A stretch of DNA of 64,000 bases from an uncultured Paracoccaceae bacterium (lineage in GTDB: Bacteria; Pseudomonadota; Alphaproteobacteria; Rhodobacterales; Rhodobacteraceae), in assembly GCA_947497185.1 (NCBI GenBank), contig CANMFL010000002.1:124001-188000 (forward strand), given 5' to 3'. The notes beneath the pieces are model-generated. The model had not been told where the DNA came from and did not search any database. It saw only the letters and a program-made list of their open reading frames with translations. Every line of letters begins with the position of its first letter. Position 1 is the stretch's first letter. Shown piece by piece: positions 52,649-62,616 of the stretch. A program made the position numbers and the translations under genes.

Positions 52649-54292
52649 TTGTCTGACGATAACACCAATCAAGGTATTCCGGCGCCGCAAGGCACCTCGG
52701 ATATCATTGAGACTGATTACGAGATTGGTCAGGATAACGTAGACGGGTCCGTCGGGCCTTTTGGGTTTGATATTCACAACCCAGTCTTCGGCATTTCTGG
52801 CATCGCTATTGTGGCGTTTGTGTTCTTTACATTGGCGCTGCCCGAGCAAGCCGGAGCGTTGTTCCAAGGCATGTTCAACTTTGTCACCAAGAACTTTGAC
52901 TGGTTCTTGATCGGTGCTGCCGATATTGTCGTGATCTTTGCATTGTTCCTGATCGTATCGCCTTTCGGTAAAATCCGTTTGGGCGGGTCTACGGCAAAGC
53001 CTGATTACACCTATGTTGGCTGGTTCTCGATGCTGTTCGCAGCGGGTATGGGCATCGGTCTGATGTTCTACGGCGTGTCTGAGCCGCTCTCGCATTTCTC
53101 ATCTTCCGTAGGCGGTACTGCCCTCGAAGGCGACGTGCGGACCGACTGGGCACCTCTTGGCGGCGCATTGGACGACCAAGCAGCAGCTGTCCGTCTTGGT
53201 ATGGCTGCAACGATCTACCACTGGGGTCTGCACCCTTGGGCGATCTACGCGATTGTGGGCTTGGCGCTTGCGCTGTTCACCTACAACAAAGGTCTGCCAC
53301 TGACGATCCGTTCGGCATTCTACCCGATCTTTGGCGACCGTATCTGGGGTTGGCCGGGTCACGTCATCGACATCATGGCGGTTTTCGCGACCTTGTTCGG
53401 TCTGGCAACATCGCTGGGTCTGGGTGCGACACAAGCCAGCGCGGGTCTGAACGAATTGTTCGGCATCCCGATGGGCCGCACCACGGAAGTCATCCTGATT
53501 TCCTTGATCACTGCGGTTGCGCTGATCTCTGTGCTGCGTGGGCTTGATGGTGGGGTTAAGATCCTGTCAGAAATCAATATGGGTCTCGCTGGTATTCTGG
53601 CGCTGTTCACATTGATCGTTGGACCAACGGCGTTCTTGTTTGCGTTCTTCTGGGACAGCTTGGTCGCTTATGTCGAATACCTGCCCGCACTTGCCAATCC
53701 GTTTGGCCGCGAAGACGTGAACTTTAGCCAAGGCTGGACCGCGTTTTACTGGGCATGGTGGATCAGCTGGTCACCTTTCGTTGGGATGTTTATCGCACGT
53801 GTCAGCCGTGGACGTTCTGTCCGTGAATTCATCATCTGCGTTCTGTTGATCCCTTCAATGGTCTGCGTGATGTGGATGTCGATCTTTGGCGGCACAGCCA
53901 TTCACCAAGTGATCGCCGATAGCTTTGTCGGTGCGCAAAACGCCGAACTGCCACGTCAGTTGTTCCAAATGCTGGGCGAACTGCCACTGGCGCAGATCAC
54001 ATCGTTCATCGGTATCGTTCTGGTCATCGTGTTCTTCGTGACGTCATCTGACTCTGGCTCGCTTGTGATTGATACAATCACAGCAGGCGGCAAAGTCGAT
54101 GCGCCAGCAGCACAGCGTGTGTTCTGGTGTACCTTTGAGGGCGCTGTTGCGATTGCGCTTTTGTTGGGCGGCGGACTTGCGGCACTGCAATCTATGGTGA
54201 TTTCAACCGGATTGCTGTTCACCGTGATCCTGCTCGGGATGTGCTACTGCATTTTCCGTGGCTTGCAAGACGAACGGGCCGAAGGCAAATAA
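52649..54292 (+). CDS. BCCT-family betaine/carnitine/choline transporter
   Basis: A 547-residue sodium-coupled carrier with 12 predicted helices. TTG 52649 is chosen because AAGGAGG sits 9 nt upstream. The BCCT signature is clear: AAGMGIGLMFYGVSEPLSHF, and the eighth-helix block FYWAWWISWSPFVGMFIARV with its conserved tryptophans. GMGIG, rather than the GVGAG-type seen in sodium-independent CaiT, favours Na+-driven uptake. It probably imports glycine betaine, DMSP or related osmolytes. Confidence 0.93.
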   Translation: MSDDNTNQGIPAPQGTSDIIETDYEIGQDNVDGSVGPFGFDIHNPVFGISGIAIVAFVFFTLALPEQAGALFQGMFNFVTKNFDWFLIGAADIVVIFALFLIVSPFGKIRLGGSTAKPDYTYVGWFSMLFAAGMGIGLMFYGVSEPLSHFSSSVGGTALEGDVRTDWAPLGGALDDQAAAVRLGMAATIYHWGLHPWAIYAIVGLALALFTYNKGLPLTIRSAFYPIFGDRIWGWPGHVIDIMAVFATLFGLATSLGLGATQASAGLNELFGIPMGRTTEVILISLITAVALISVLRGLDGGVKILSEINMGLAGILALFTLIVGPTAFLFAFFWDSLVAYVEYLPALANPFGREDVNFSQGWTAFYWAWWISWSPFVGMFIARVSRGRSVREFIICVLLIPSMVCVMWMSIFGGTAIHQVIADSFVGAQNAELPRQLFQMLGELPLAQITSFIGIVLVIVFFVTSSDSGSLVIDTITAGGKVDAPAAQRVFWCTFEGAVAIALLLGGGLAALQSMVISTGLLFTVILLGMCYCIFRGLQDERAEGK

Positions 54293-54318
54293 GCCTTAGC
54301 TTTCTTAAAAGACAAATG

Positions 54319-54349
54319 CGGGCATCCGGTTTCGGGTGCCCGTTTTTTT
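54319..54349 (+). terminator. intrinsic terminator of BCCT gene
   Basis: A 9-bp stem with one G-T pair (CGGGCATCC / GGGTGCCCG) and a 6-nt loop is followed by seven T residues, 26 nt after the stop. Confidence 0.9.
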
Positions 54350-54430
54350 GTGCGCTTCTTTTTGTGTGTGGTGCGCGTCGAGGCGATTAAGCCTGTTCAG
54401 AACAGTCGGTTACAGGCATCACAACATCTT

Positions 54431-54454
54431 CCAACTTGGTAACCAACTTGTTAC
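54431..54454. promoter_or_regulatory. 12-bp direct repeat upstream of fatty-acid transporter gene
   Basis: CCAACTTGGTAA is followed immediately by CCAACTTGTTAC (two mismatches). It lies 42 nt before the atoE-like ATG, in the expected promoter zone. It may be a tandem regulator site. No regulator gene is adjacent. Confidence 0.35.
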
Positions 54455-54495
54455 ATCGCGGACGCACTTAGCATAATTTGTTTGAGGAGAACTTC

Positions 54496-55803
54496 ATGCT
54501 TAACTTTTTATCGCGGCCCATGGTCCGCATTGTCGATCGGTATTTGCCCGATCCATTTGTTTTTGTTCTGATTTTGACGCTGATTGCCGGACTTGCTGCG
54601 GTCCTGACCCAAGGGTCTGCACCTTTGGATGTTGTCGGCATGTGGGGCGACGGTTTCTGGGGTCTGTTGTCTTTCTCAATGCAAATGCTGCTGGTGCTGG
54701 TCACAGGCTATATGATGGCGTCTACGCCGCTGGTCCGTCGCGGTCTGTCCGCGCTTGCTGCCATGGCGAATAGCCCGGGTTCCGCGATTTTGTGGGTCAG
54801 CTTTGTCTCGCTCGCGGCATCATGGGTGAACTGGGGGTTCGGTCTGGTTGTTGGTGCGTTGTTCGCACGCGAGTTGGCGCGCACAATCCGCGTTGATTAC
54901 CGCCTTTTGGTGGCCTCTGCGTACTCCGGCTTTATCGTCTGGCACGGCGGCCTTGCAGGCTCGATCCCGCTGTCTGTCGCGACAGAAGGTCATCCGTTCA
55001 CGGATATCACAGGACTGATTCCGACGTCAGAAACCATCTTTTCAACCTTCAACCTTGTGATCGTTGTGGCGTTGTTTATCGTTGTGCCATTCGTGAACCG
55101 CGCAATGATGCCGCGCGAAGAAGATGCGGTCTACGTTGATCCAGCCCTTCTGGCCGAAGACGACGACGCCAAAGTCGAAAGCACAACACCTGCCGAAAGA
55201 ATGGAAAACAGCTACGTGTTGTCCATGCTGATCGGGGCTGCTGGTGCTGCTTGGTTGATCCAATACTTCATGGCTGGCAACGGTCTGTCGCTGAACGTAA
55301 TTAACTTCTTGTTCCTGACATTGGCCATTCTGCTGCACGGCACACCACGTCACTTGCTGAACTCGCTCAACGAAGCGGTCAAAGGCGGTGCAGGTATCGT
55401 GATCCAATTCCCGTTCTACGCGGGTATTATGGCGATCATGGTGCAGTCGGGCCTTGCGGTCAGCATCTCGAACGGTCTGGTCAGCTTGGCAACAGACGTG
55501 TCGCTGCCGTTCTGGTCGTTCTTGTCTGCGGGCATCGTGAACTTCTTCGTGCCATCGGGTGGCGGTCAATGGGCTGTGCAAGCGCCTGTGATCCTGCCTG
55601 CGGCCCAAGCCTTGGGTGCCGATCTGGCGCGGACAACGATGGCCGTTGCATGGGGCGACGCATGGACCAACATGGTGCAACCGTTCTGGGCGCTGCCTAT
55701 TCTGGGGATCGCTGGTCTGCGTGCGAAAGACATCATGGGCTTTTGCGTGGTTCACCTGATCCTGTCAGGTATCATCATCGCGGTTGGTCTGACGTTCATC
55801 TAA
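54496..55803 (+). CDS. short-chain fatty acid transporter (AtoE-type)
   Basis: A 435-residue inner-membrane carrier with about ten helices. ATG 54496 has GAGGAGA 5-6 nt upstream; TTG 54478 is also in frame. Family blocks include YLPDPFVFVLILTLIAGL, WVNWGFGLVVGALFARELAR, and FFVPSGGGQWAVQAPVILPA. It imports short-chain fatty acids such as butyrate or acetoacetate. It is transcribed alone and is terminated by the hairpins at 55819-55882. Confidence 0.9.
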   Translation: MLNFLSRPMVRIVDRYLPDPFVFVLILTLIAGLAAVLTQGSAPLDVVGMWGDGFWGLLSFSMQMLLVLVTGYMMASTPLVRRGLSALAAMANSPGSAILWVSFVSLAASWVNWGFGLVVGALFARELARTIRVDYRLLVASAYSGFIVWHGGLAGSIPLSVATEGHPFTDITGLIPTSETIFSTFNLVIVVALFIVVPFVNRAMMPREEDAVYVDPALLAEDDDAKVESTTPAERMENSYVLSMLIGAAGAAWLIQYFMAGNGLSLNVINFLFLTLAILLHGTPRHLLNSLNEAVKGGAGIVIQFPFYAGIMAIMVQSGLAVSISNGLVSLATDVSLPFWSFLSAGIVNFFVPSGGGQWAVQAPVILPAAQALGADLARTTMAVAWGDAWTNMVQPFWALPILGIAGLRAKDIMGFCVVHLILSGIIIAVGLTFI

Positions 55804-55818
55804 CCAAAGCAAAACGGG

Positions 55819-55882
55819 GCACCTGAGATTATCAGGTGCTCATCTATCAGACCTTCGCTGTGCAAACGGCGAAGGTCTTTTT
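55819..55882 (+). terminator. tandem hairpins terminating the AtoE-type gene
   Basis: First hairpin: GCACCTGA / TCAGGTGC (55819-55839). Second: AGACCTTCGC / GCGAAGGTCT (55849-55878), then TTTT. The second has a 10-bp perfect stem and is the likely terminator. Confidence 0.88.
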
Positions 55883-56075
55883 GGTTGCACCGCCTAAGGC
55901 TGCCCAATTTCGGGTGCTTACGATTTAGTAATACTTGGGTGCTATCCATGAGATCGGCTCAGAACGAGACCGCTTTGATCAAAGAACTTGATATGAGGTG
56001 TCTGGCTTTTTTTACGAAAAATGCGGGATGAAATCGCCCTGTTCAGGGCTTGTGACGCATTGAAAGTTTAACGAC

Positions 56076-58781
56076 ATGGCAACGACATTCAACGTAATTT
56101 ACCTGAGCCAATCTTCAGAACAGCTCGACACGTTTGAAGGCAATGACAACGCAGAAAATGCGTCGGCGCTTGTTGGCAGAACGCACGGCACGTTTGAGGA
56201 CCCGCTGTACGACCGGGTGCAAGTCTTTTCACCCGGATCAAATGGCTACGGGGACAGCGACCCCACGGCCTACGATTCCGACAATTCAGATGCCTCTGAC
56301 ACGTTCCATATCAACGGCGCCGGAAACCACGCTTTTGACACTGTGGTCATCTATAATGCGACGTTAACTTATGTTGACGGCACAACCGCCTCGATCAGGG
56401 CAATCGTCTTTCAGGACAAGGTCGGAAACAGATATCTCGCACCAGACCCGGTCGAGGGCAGCGCAAACCAAAACGCGCTTGAAGCAAAGCCGATCGCGAC
56501 CTTAAAAATTGATAGCATCTTCGACGATCAAGTTAGTGGGCTCACGGCGGACAGGGCCGTCAGCAATTACATGCAGCCCGACGGCTTTATCGACGGCACG
56601 GCAGGCGATGATGTCATCGGTGACGGCTATATCGACGAAGATGGTGATATCGTCGACGGATACGACGGCGATAACGATGCCATCGACGGTGGGGCGGGCA
56701 ACGACGTCATATCAAGTGGGCTTGGCGATGACTTCGTATTCGGGAATGTGGGCGATGACACGCTCTACGGCGGTGCCGGCGAGGACGCTCTATATGGTCT
56801 CGACGACAATGATCTGATTTATGGCGGCGATGATGATGACCGTCTCTTCGGCGGGACAGGCAACGACTACCTCGCTGGCGGCGAAGGTCACGATCTGCTC
56901 GAAGGGGGCACCGGCAATGACCAACTGCAGGGCGACGCTGGCGATGACACGCTTTACGGCGACGGCGGCTCTGATGGGTTATATGGCGGTGCGGGCGACG
57001 ACACGCTCTATGGTGGTGGCAGCAGGGACTACCTTTGGGGCGGCGCCGGAAACGATCTACTAGACGCAGGAAACGCGGCCGATGCCATCTATGCGGGCGC
57101 AGGCGACGATACCGTCTATGGCGGATCGGGGGACGACTACATCCAACTGACGTCTGGCAATGACACAGTCTATGGCGGCGATGATCGCGAGAACCTGCAT
57201 ATCATCGCGGGCGATTACGCCGATGGTGCAGTCGTCACAGTCGATGGTGGCACAGGCGGCGTCGACAACGATAACCTGACGCTGACCAGTTGGGCGGCGC
57301 AGCGCAATCTCGCGTATAGCACCGACGCTGACGGGGATAGCGTCTCTGGCAGCGTCGAACTGTATGATGGTAACGGCAACTGGATCACCGTTAACTTTTC
57401 CGAAATCGAAAGTGTTAGCGCACCAACGACAGACCTGACACCCGTGCGCGAAATTGACGGCACTCCGGGCGACGACACGATCGACAGCGGCTACACAGAC
57501 GACCCGGGCGGCAACATGGTCGACGGCGGCGATAGCTTGCTGGGCAACGATTCAGATTTCATCTCCGCAGGTGATGGCAACGACTCGGTGAACAGCGGTG
57601 ATGGCAACGATACCGTGGATGGCGGGGCCGGCGATGATACGCTGGACGGGGGCAGCGGCGACGACACGCTCTACGGCGGTGCAGGCGACGATACCTTTTC
57701 GCTCAGCGGTGAGTTCGGCACAGATACAGTTGAAGGCGGCGAAGGCGGCGAAACCACCGGTGACACGCTCGACCTGAGCGGGACCACCGCCAACCTGACC
57801 GTTGATCTGCGGGATGCGGACGCAGAAACAGGCACGATCACTGACGGCACCAATACGGTCACTTACAGCGAAATCGAGAACGTCGCGCTGGGCAGTGGCG
57901 ACGATACCTATTTGCTCGGTGATGGGTCAGGGGCCGATACGGTCGCAGACTTTGACATGACCGACAGCGGCGACGGCACGTCGCGCGACCAGATCGACGT
58001 CAACGACCTGACCAGCGACGGCAGCACGCCCGTCAACGCATGGGATGTGGTGGTCACAGATACGGTGGGCGACGGCAGCGGCGATGCGGTCCTGACCTTT
58101 CCCAACGGCGAAAGCATCACTCTGGGCGGCGTCAGCCCGTCCGAAGTGAACACCGCTTCATCATTGAACGCCATCGGCATCCCATGTTTCACCGCAGGGG
58201 CGCATATTGAGACGGCACAGGGCGATATCCCCGTCGAAAACCTGCGCATCGGCGATCTGGTCCGCACGTGGGAACACGGGTTTCAGCCCGTGCGCTGGAT
58301 CGGATCACGCAAAGTGACCGCCTTTGAACTCGCGAAAAACCCAGACTTGAAACCCGTCGTTATCCGTAAGCACGCCTTCAATAACAGCCGTAAACTGCTT
58401 GTCTCACCGCAACACGGCATGGTGGTCGACGTCGACGGGGAAAGCGTGCTGATCCGCGCCAAACATCTAGCCGAATTCTTTGGCGATAGCGTTGCGCGCG
58501 TGCAATCACGGGTCGAGGACGTGACCTACTACCACTTCATGTTCGACCAACATCAGATCGTCTTTGCCGACGGCTGCCTGACCGAAGCCTTCTACCCCGG
58601 TAAATTCGCGCTTTCATCCATCGGACACGCGGTTCAAACCGAATTATTCGCGCTTTTCCCAGAATTGATCCGCGTTGCTATCGGTGCGTCTGATGTGGGA
58701 TCTGTCTATTCCGAACCTGCGCGGCATTACCTCAAACGTCGCGAGGTCGCCGAACTCGGGTCATTCCCAAAAGCCAGTTAG
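56076..58781 (+). CDS. large RTX (haemolysin-type calcium-binding) protein with C-terminal Hint domain
   Basis: A 901-residue secreted-type protein. The N-terminal ~200 residues form a beta-rich domain found before Hint in related proteins. RTX nonapeptides (GGAGDDTLYGG, GGTGNDQL, GGSGDDTL) fill about 195-365 and, in a second block, 490-560; they bind Ca2+ after export. The C-terminal Hint module spans about 701-845: GIPCFTAGAHIETAQGD with Cys704, VGDLV-type turn in RIGDLVRTWEHG, and LVSPQHGMVV. A type I secretion route is expected but no transporter is adjacent. The tail after Hint matches the small Hint protein at 1159-1812. Confidence 0.9.
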   Translation: MATTFNVIYLSQSSEQLDTFEGNDNAENASALVGRTHGTFEDPLYDRVQVFSPGSNGYGDSDPTAYDSDNSDASDTFHINGAGNHAFDTVVIYNATLTYVDGTTASIRAIVFQDKVGNRYLAPDPVEGSANQNALEAKPIATLKIDSIFDDQVSGLTADRAVSNYMQPDGFIDGTAGDDVIGDGYIDEDGDIVDGYDGDNDAIDGGAGNDVISSGLGDDFVFGNVGDDTLYGGAGEDALYGLDDNDLIYGGDDDDRLFGGTGNDYLAGGEGHDLLEGGTGNDQLQGDAGDDTLYGDGGSDGLYGGAGDDTLYGGGSRDYLWGGAGNDLLDAGNAADAIYAGAGDDTVYGGSGDDYIQLTSGNDTVYGGDDRENLHIIAGDYADGAVVTVDGGTGGVDNDNLTLTSWAAQRNLAYSTDADGDSVSGSVELYDGNGNWITVNFSEIESVSAPTTDLTPVREIDGTPGDDTIDSGYTDDPGGNMVDGGDSLLGNDSDFISAGDGNDSVNSGDGNDTVDGGAGDDTLDGGSGDDTLYGGAGDDTFSLSGEFGTDTVEGGEGGETTGDTLDLSGTTANLTVDLRDADAETGTITDGTNTVTYSEIENVALGSGDDTYLLGDGSGADTVADFDMTDSGDGTSRDQIDVNDLTSDGSTPVNAWDVVVTDTVGDGSGDAVLTFPNGESITLGGVSPSEVNTASSLNAIGIPCFTAGAHIETAQGDIPVENLRIGDLVRTWEHGFQPVRWIGSRKVTAFELAKNPDLKPVVIRKHAFNNSRKLLVSPQHGMVVDVDGESVLIRAKHLAEFFGDSVARVQSRVEDVTYYHFMFDQHQIVFADGCLTEAFYPGKFALSSIGHAVQTELFALFPELIRVAIGASDVGSVYSEPARHYLKRREVAELGSFPKAS

Positions 58782-58787
58782 CCGCAC

Positions 58788-61700
58788 TCAAAGGTCAATC
58801 TCAATCACACCGTTCGGCTGCGCGGCACGGCTTTGACACAGAATAACCCGTGTCTCGCGCTGTTTCGCTGACAGTACGAAATCGCGGTGTTCTACCTCAC
58901 CAGACACCAGTCCACATTGGCAAACGCCGCACAAACCGTCACTGCATTTCACATCAACAGGCACCCCGTTTTCCTGCAAAACATCAGTCCCGGATTTGTC
59001 CACTGGCACGGCAAAGCTGCGCCCGTCTTTCAGTTTAATCGTAAACGGATGGTTCTCGTAATCGGGCTGTTCTGGCAGATTAAAATACTCCAAATGCCGT
59101 GCGTCATCCGGGAAATCCGCTCGCGTCGCAGCATCAATCACCGCCGACATATAGCGCTCAGGTCCGCAGGTATAAACGTGCCTGCCCGCAGGGGCCGCTT
59201 GCAAAATCGCATCCAGATCAGCTCGCGTATCTTCATCGCTGAAATGCAAATGCACCTTATCCGCCCAAGCGAACCGCGCCAGTTCTGCCAAATACCCAGC
59301 AGAGCCGCGTGATCCGCACGAATAATGCAACGCAAAATCGCGACCAATCGCATGCAGCCGATGTGCAAAAGCAATCATCGGCGTTACGCCAATCCCACCA
59401 CCCATCAGGTAGGTTTTGGCAGCATCTTCAACCAGCGGGAAATGGTTGATTGGCTTCGAGATAAACACCCGCCGACCTTCACTAAATATCCGGTGCAGCA
59501 AGGCTGAACCGCCGCGGCCATTATCTTCGCGCAATACGCCAATTTGATATTTTGTCGTATCAGATGGGTCTCCGGACATGGAATATTGCCGCAGCATCTC
59601 GGGGGCCACAACGATATCCAGATGCGCGCCCGCAGTCCACGCAGGCAAGTCCGCACCGTCCAACGCCTCGAATTCATACATCGTCACATCATCGGTCATC
59701 ACTGCGACTTTGGACACGCGCACCGCGATCACGGGCGCATCGGTCGGCACCATGTAGCGGTGAATGTGATCGGTCTCGCCCTTGGCAGACTTCAGCTTAT
59801 AGGCGTCCGCCGTCAGCATCGCGTGATACGCTTCGATCCCCTTTTCGCGGTCCATCGGATCAGGGTAGGGCCACGGATGCGGGGCCAGCGGGGCAGGGTA
59901 AACCGCCAAAGTTTGGTCTTCGTACTTCAGGTTCAAATCGACCTGCAAATCGCGTGTATTCACCGGATCGGGCGTCGGTTTATAGCCACCATCCTCATGC
60001 AGCGAAATATCCCACCACCATTTCTTAACCGGATTTAAACCACCATTGCCGACCATATCATCCAGTTTTGCCAGCACTGGTGCGGCCTTGGGAATGTTGG
60101 TCGCGGCCCACCGAAACGGAGCCTCCGCGAACAGCCCTTCCAAATTCCACGGACAGGTTTTCATGCACCGTCCACACATCGCACCGCCGTCCGTCGTGAT
60201 CCGGTAAGTCGCACATTTCTGGCTATCCGATTTCCAAATTTCGTAGCCATTAAACATCAGTTTCGGCCCGGCGGTGATCGCGCCAGAGGGGCATTCACGG
60301 GCACATTTATTACAACTTTCGCAGAAACTTTGCAGGCCGAAATCAATCGGCAGATCGTGATCCATCGGCATATCCGTGGTCACGGCACCTGATTTCAGGC
60401 GCGGCCCAAGGTATGGGTTCAGGATGACTTCGCCGATCCGCGACACTTCGCCCAATCCCGCAAGCAACAAAAGCGGCGGTTGCAAAACCTCACCGTCGAT
60501 CACTGTATGCGCCTTGGCCTTGTAGCCCAGATTGCGGATGTGCTGCCCGATCACGCCACCGATCAACGAGAACCGAAGGTAAGCCCGCATTGACTGCGCA
60601 ACGGCGATCCAATCATCGCCGCTCGACCCATCCATCGTCTCAAATCCTTGGTCAATAATCATGCTAATCGCTTGATCATGTTCAGGAATAATCGGTGTGC
60701 CAGTCGCATCGTGACTATACCATGTCCAATCCGGACAGCGCGAAAGCCCCACCGCGTCAGCCCCCAGAAAATACGACGCCGCCTTGATATTTGCCGCATT
60801 ACGCTGCGCATCTGTCACGCGATACACGTCACGGCTGGCACCGTCCTGCAGCAAGGTAAACGCCCCCAAAGCGCGGCGTTGTGCCGCCGCTGGTGCCGCT
60901 TTGCGCACGTGCATACCGCCCTTCATCGCGGTCTGCGTGTGCTTGCCCATGTCGCCAAATTGCGCCCGCGCAAACAAATCCGCACGCTTTGGCACACGCG
61001 CCACATTCGGCTCGTCGATGTAGGTCGTGGGGGTCGCGACACGCTTTAGCTTTTCAAACGGATGCGCGCCCTCGGCGTAGCGGCGCTGCGCATATGGATC
61101 GCGGTTGAACGCGGATTTCTGCGTGCCATATCCAGTCCACCACGCAGGCCCTTGGGTCTGAAACCACGGTTGATCCGCCATCGCAGCAAGCGGCAGATCA
61201 TGTGCCAAAGGCATCGTCGTTGTGATCGCAGCCAACCCAAAACGGGTGCCGACCCAAGGGGCAACCAAAGCCCCGTCTTCAATCGTCGCAAGCCCCGTTG
61301 CCACCGCGCACTTGCGCAAATCCACGTCAGATGTCGTCGCCGTATGCGCCCGTGCATCCCAGCCTAATAACCTGATATAATTGGCAATAACCGTCGCAGT
61401 TTCAGTCGCCCGTAAACACGCCCGATGCGCCTGCGCGCCTTTGATCCAGTCGCTGCCCGGCTCATAGGGATCAGGGTCGCGGTGGTATTCTTGCAAGAAT
61501 GTAATTGTCGTCGTGTGTGCTGTTATCGGAACCGGATCTGCCTGCATCGACTCCTTGAGATCAGCCATGATCAAGTCGATCCCGGCTGCCAAAGTCTTAG
61601 TCTGCCGCGTCTTTAAATCCTCTGCCAAGCGAGCAATGTCAGGGTTGCAGGTCGGCGTATCCAGCCGACAAGCATCCACCAAAGGTCCAATTCCGACCAT

Positions 61701-61988
61701 CGAGGCATCTGAAAAATATCCAAACGATTTCAGGTGATGAGACCGCTCGACAAGATTATCAGGAATATCCGCAACCGTCCGGTTCACGATCCCGCCGCGA
61801 ATAGCGTCCATCATCGCCTGAAATTCGCCCATCGCATTCACGATGCTTTCAGGGTCTTCGGGTCTGTGAAAATCCAACGGGGCCAGCGGCGCGATGTTTA
61901 GTGCAGGCATCGCAGAAACCCGCCGCAACCGCTCTGACGGATACACACCCAAATGCGGCGCACGGGATTTGTCGGAAAATATTTTCAT
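58788..61988 (-). CDS. fused catabolic-type reductive dehalogenase with C-terminal flavin/2Fe-2S reductase
   Basis: A 1066-residue cytoplasmic protein (no Tat signal). Residues ~90-270 and ~370-550 repeat a nitroreductase/CblC-like B12-binding fold: IRLLGWDARAHT..TTMPLAHDLPL and IRNLGYKAKAHT..TTDMPMDHDLPI (abridged) line up. Two 4Fe-4S motifs follow: C556-C559-C562-C566P and C592, C605-C608-C612P. Residues ~750-970 form an oxygenase-reductase-like module (RQYSMSG for flavin, GGGIGVTP for NAD(P)H, YTCGPERY). The C-terminus is a plant-type 2Fe-2S (C1015, C1020, C1023, C1051). This is the BhbA/NpRdhA layout that removes halogen from aromatics in air using NAD(P)H. The substrate is unknown. Confidence 0.85.
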   Translation of the reverse strand: MKIFSDKSRAPHLGVYPSERLRRVSAMPALNIAPLAPLDFHRPEDPESIVNAMGEFQAMMDAIRGGIVNRTVADIPDNLVERSHHLKSFGYFSDASMVGIGPLVDACRLDTPTCNPDIARLAEDLKTRQTKTLAAGIDLIMADLKESMQADPVPITAHTTTITFLQEYHRDPDPYEPGSDWIKGAQAHRACLRATETATVIANYIRLLGWDARAHTATTSDVDLRKCAVATGLATIEDGALVAPWVGTRFGLAAITTTMPLAHDLPLAAMADQPWFQTQGPAWWTGYGTQKSAFNRDPYAQRRYAEGAHPFEKLKRVATPTTYIDEPNVARVPKRADLFARAQFGDMGKHTQTAMKGGMHVRKAAPAAAQRRALGAFTLLQDGASRDVYRVTDAQRNAANIKAASYFLGADAVGLSRCPDWTWYSHDATGTPIIPEHDQAISMIIDQGFETMDGSSGDDWIAVAQSMRAYLRFSLIGGVIGQHIRNLGYKAKAHTVIDGEVLQPPLLLLAGLGEVSRIGEVILNPYLGPRLKSGAVTTDMPMDHDLPIDFGLQSFCESCNKCARECPSGAITAGPKLMFNGYEIWKSDSQKCATYRITTDGGAMCGRCMKTCPWNLEGLFAEAPFRWAATNIPKAAPVLAKLDDMVGNGGLNPVKKWWWDISLHEDGGYKPTPDPVNTRDLQVDLNLKYEDQTLAVYPAPLAPHPWPYPDPMDREKGIEAYHAMLTADAYKLKSAKGETDHIHRYMVPTDAPVIAVRVSKVAVMTDDVTMYEFEALDGADLPAWTAGAHLDIVVAPEMLRQYSMSGDPSDTTKYQIGVLREDNGRGGSALLHRIFSEGRRVFISKPINHFPLVEDAAKTYLMGGGIGVTPMIAFAHRLHAIGRDFALHYSCGSRGSAGYLAELARFAWADKVHLHFSDEDTRADLDAILQAAPAGRHVYTCGPERYMSAVIDAATRADFPDDARHLEYFNLPEQPDYENHPFTIKLKDGRSFAVPVDKSGTDVLQENGVPVDVKCSDGLCGVCQCGLVSGEVEHRDFVLSAKQRETRVILCQSRAAQPNGVIEIDL

Positions 61989-62109
61989 AAAAGTGGCCTT
62001 TTGTTGCGGCTATGAAACCGACAACGCAGGGCAGGGGCAAGGCGAAAACGCTTGCGAAGGGTGGCAAAACGATGCCGCCACCCTTCTGAATTTAAAAGAC
62101 GAAACCGGC

Positions 62110-62616
62110 TTAGTCGATCGTCGCGAATTGTCCGTATTGACCGCCGTGAAACACCAGCGGCTCGCCGCCATTGTGCTGCGCTTTGGTCACGCGGCCCACG
62201 ACGATCACGTGATCGCCTGCGTCATGTGTGGCCTCTAACGAGCATTCGAACGTCGCCAACGCGCCTTCGATAATCGGCATGCCGCAGTGGGACAGATGCA
62301 TCGGCACGTCCTTGATTGCGGTCTTGGATTTGATGATCGCAGCGCAGATATCGCGTTGATCTGCCGCCAGAATATGCACCGCAAAACGGCGCGATCCTGC
62401 GAAGTGTTCAAACCGTTTTGACGCTTTGGCGGGCGACCACAACACCAACGGCGGGTCCAGCGATACGCTGGCAAAGCTGTTGGCGACGATGGCCACCGGC
62501 CCTTCAGGCCCGTCGGTTGTGATGACCGTGACGCCAGTGACAAATGCCCCTAACGCGCCCCGAAAGCTGTCCGGGTCACTGCTGGGATTGAAAGTCGCGA
62601 TTGTGCCTGCGTCCAT
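62110..62616 (-). CDS. flavin reductase-like (FMN-binding) protein
   Basis: A 168-residue flavin reductase of the HpaC/DIM6-NTAB family, which passes NADH electrons to free FMN or FAD. Motifs are FVTGVTVITT, VANSFASVSLDPPLVLW, and the C-terminal GDHVIVVGRV ... PLVFHGGQYG. ATG 62616 has GAGG 8 nt upstream and overlaps the stop of the aldo/keto reductase by one base (TAATG). It is the probable FMNH2 supplier for the luciferase-like monooxygenase two genes upstream. Confidence 0.92.
   Translation of the reverse strand: MDAGTIATFNPSSDPDSFRGALGAFVTGVTVITTDGPEGPVAIVANSFASVSLDPPLVLWSPAKASKRFEHFAGSRRFAVHILAADQRDICAAIIKSKTAIKDVPMHLSHCGMPIIEGALATFECSLEATHDAGDHVIVVGRVTKAQHNGGEPLVFHGGQYGQFATID

Noticed and set aside
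58788..61988. Epoxyqueuosine reductase (QueG) as identity of the fused protein
   Set aside because: QueG is about 350-380 residues and lacks the duplicated N-part and the flavin/2Fe-2S reductase tail; the layout fits catabolic RdhA much better.
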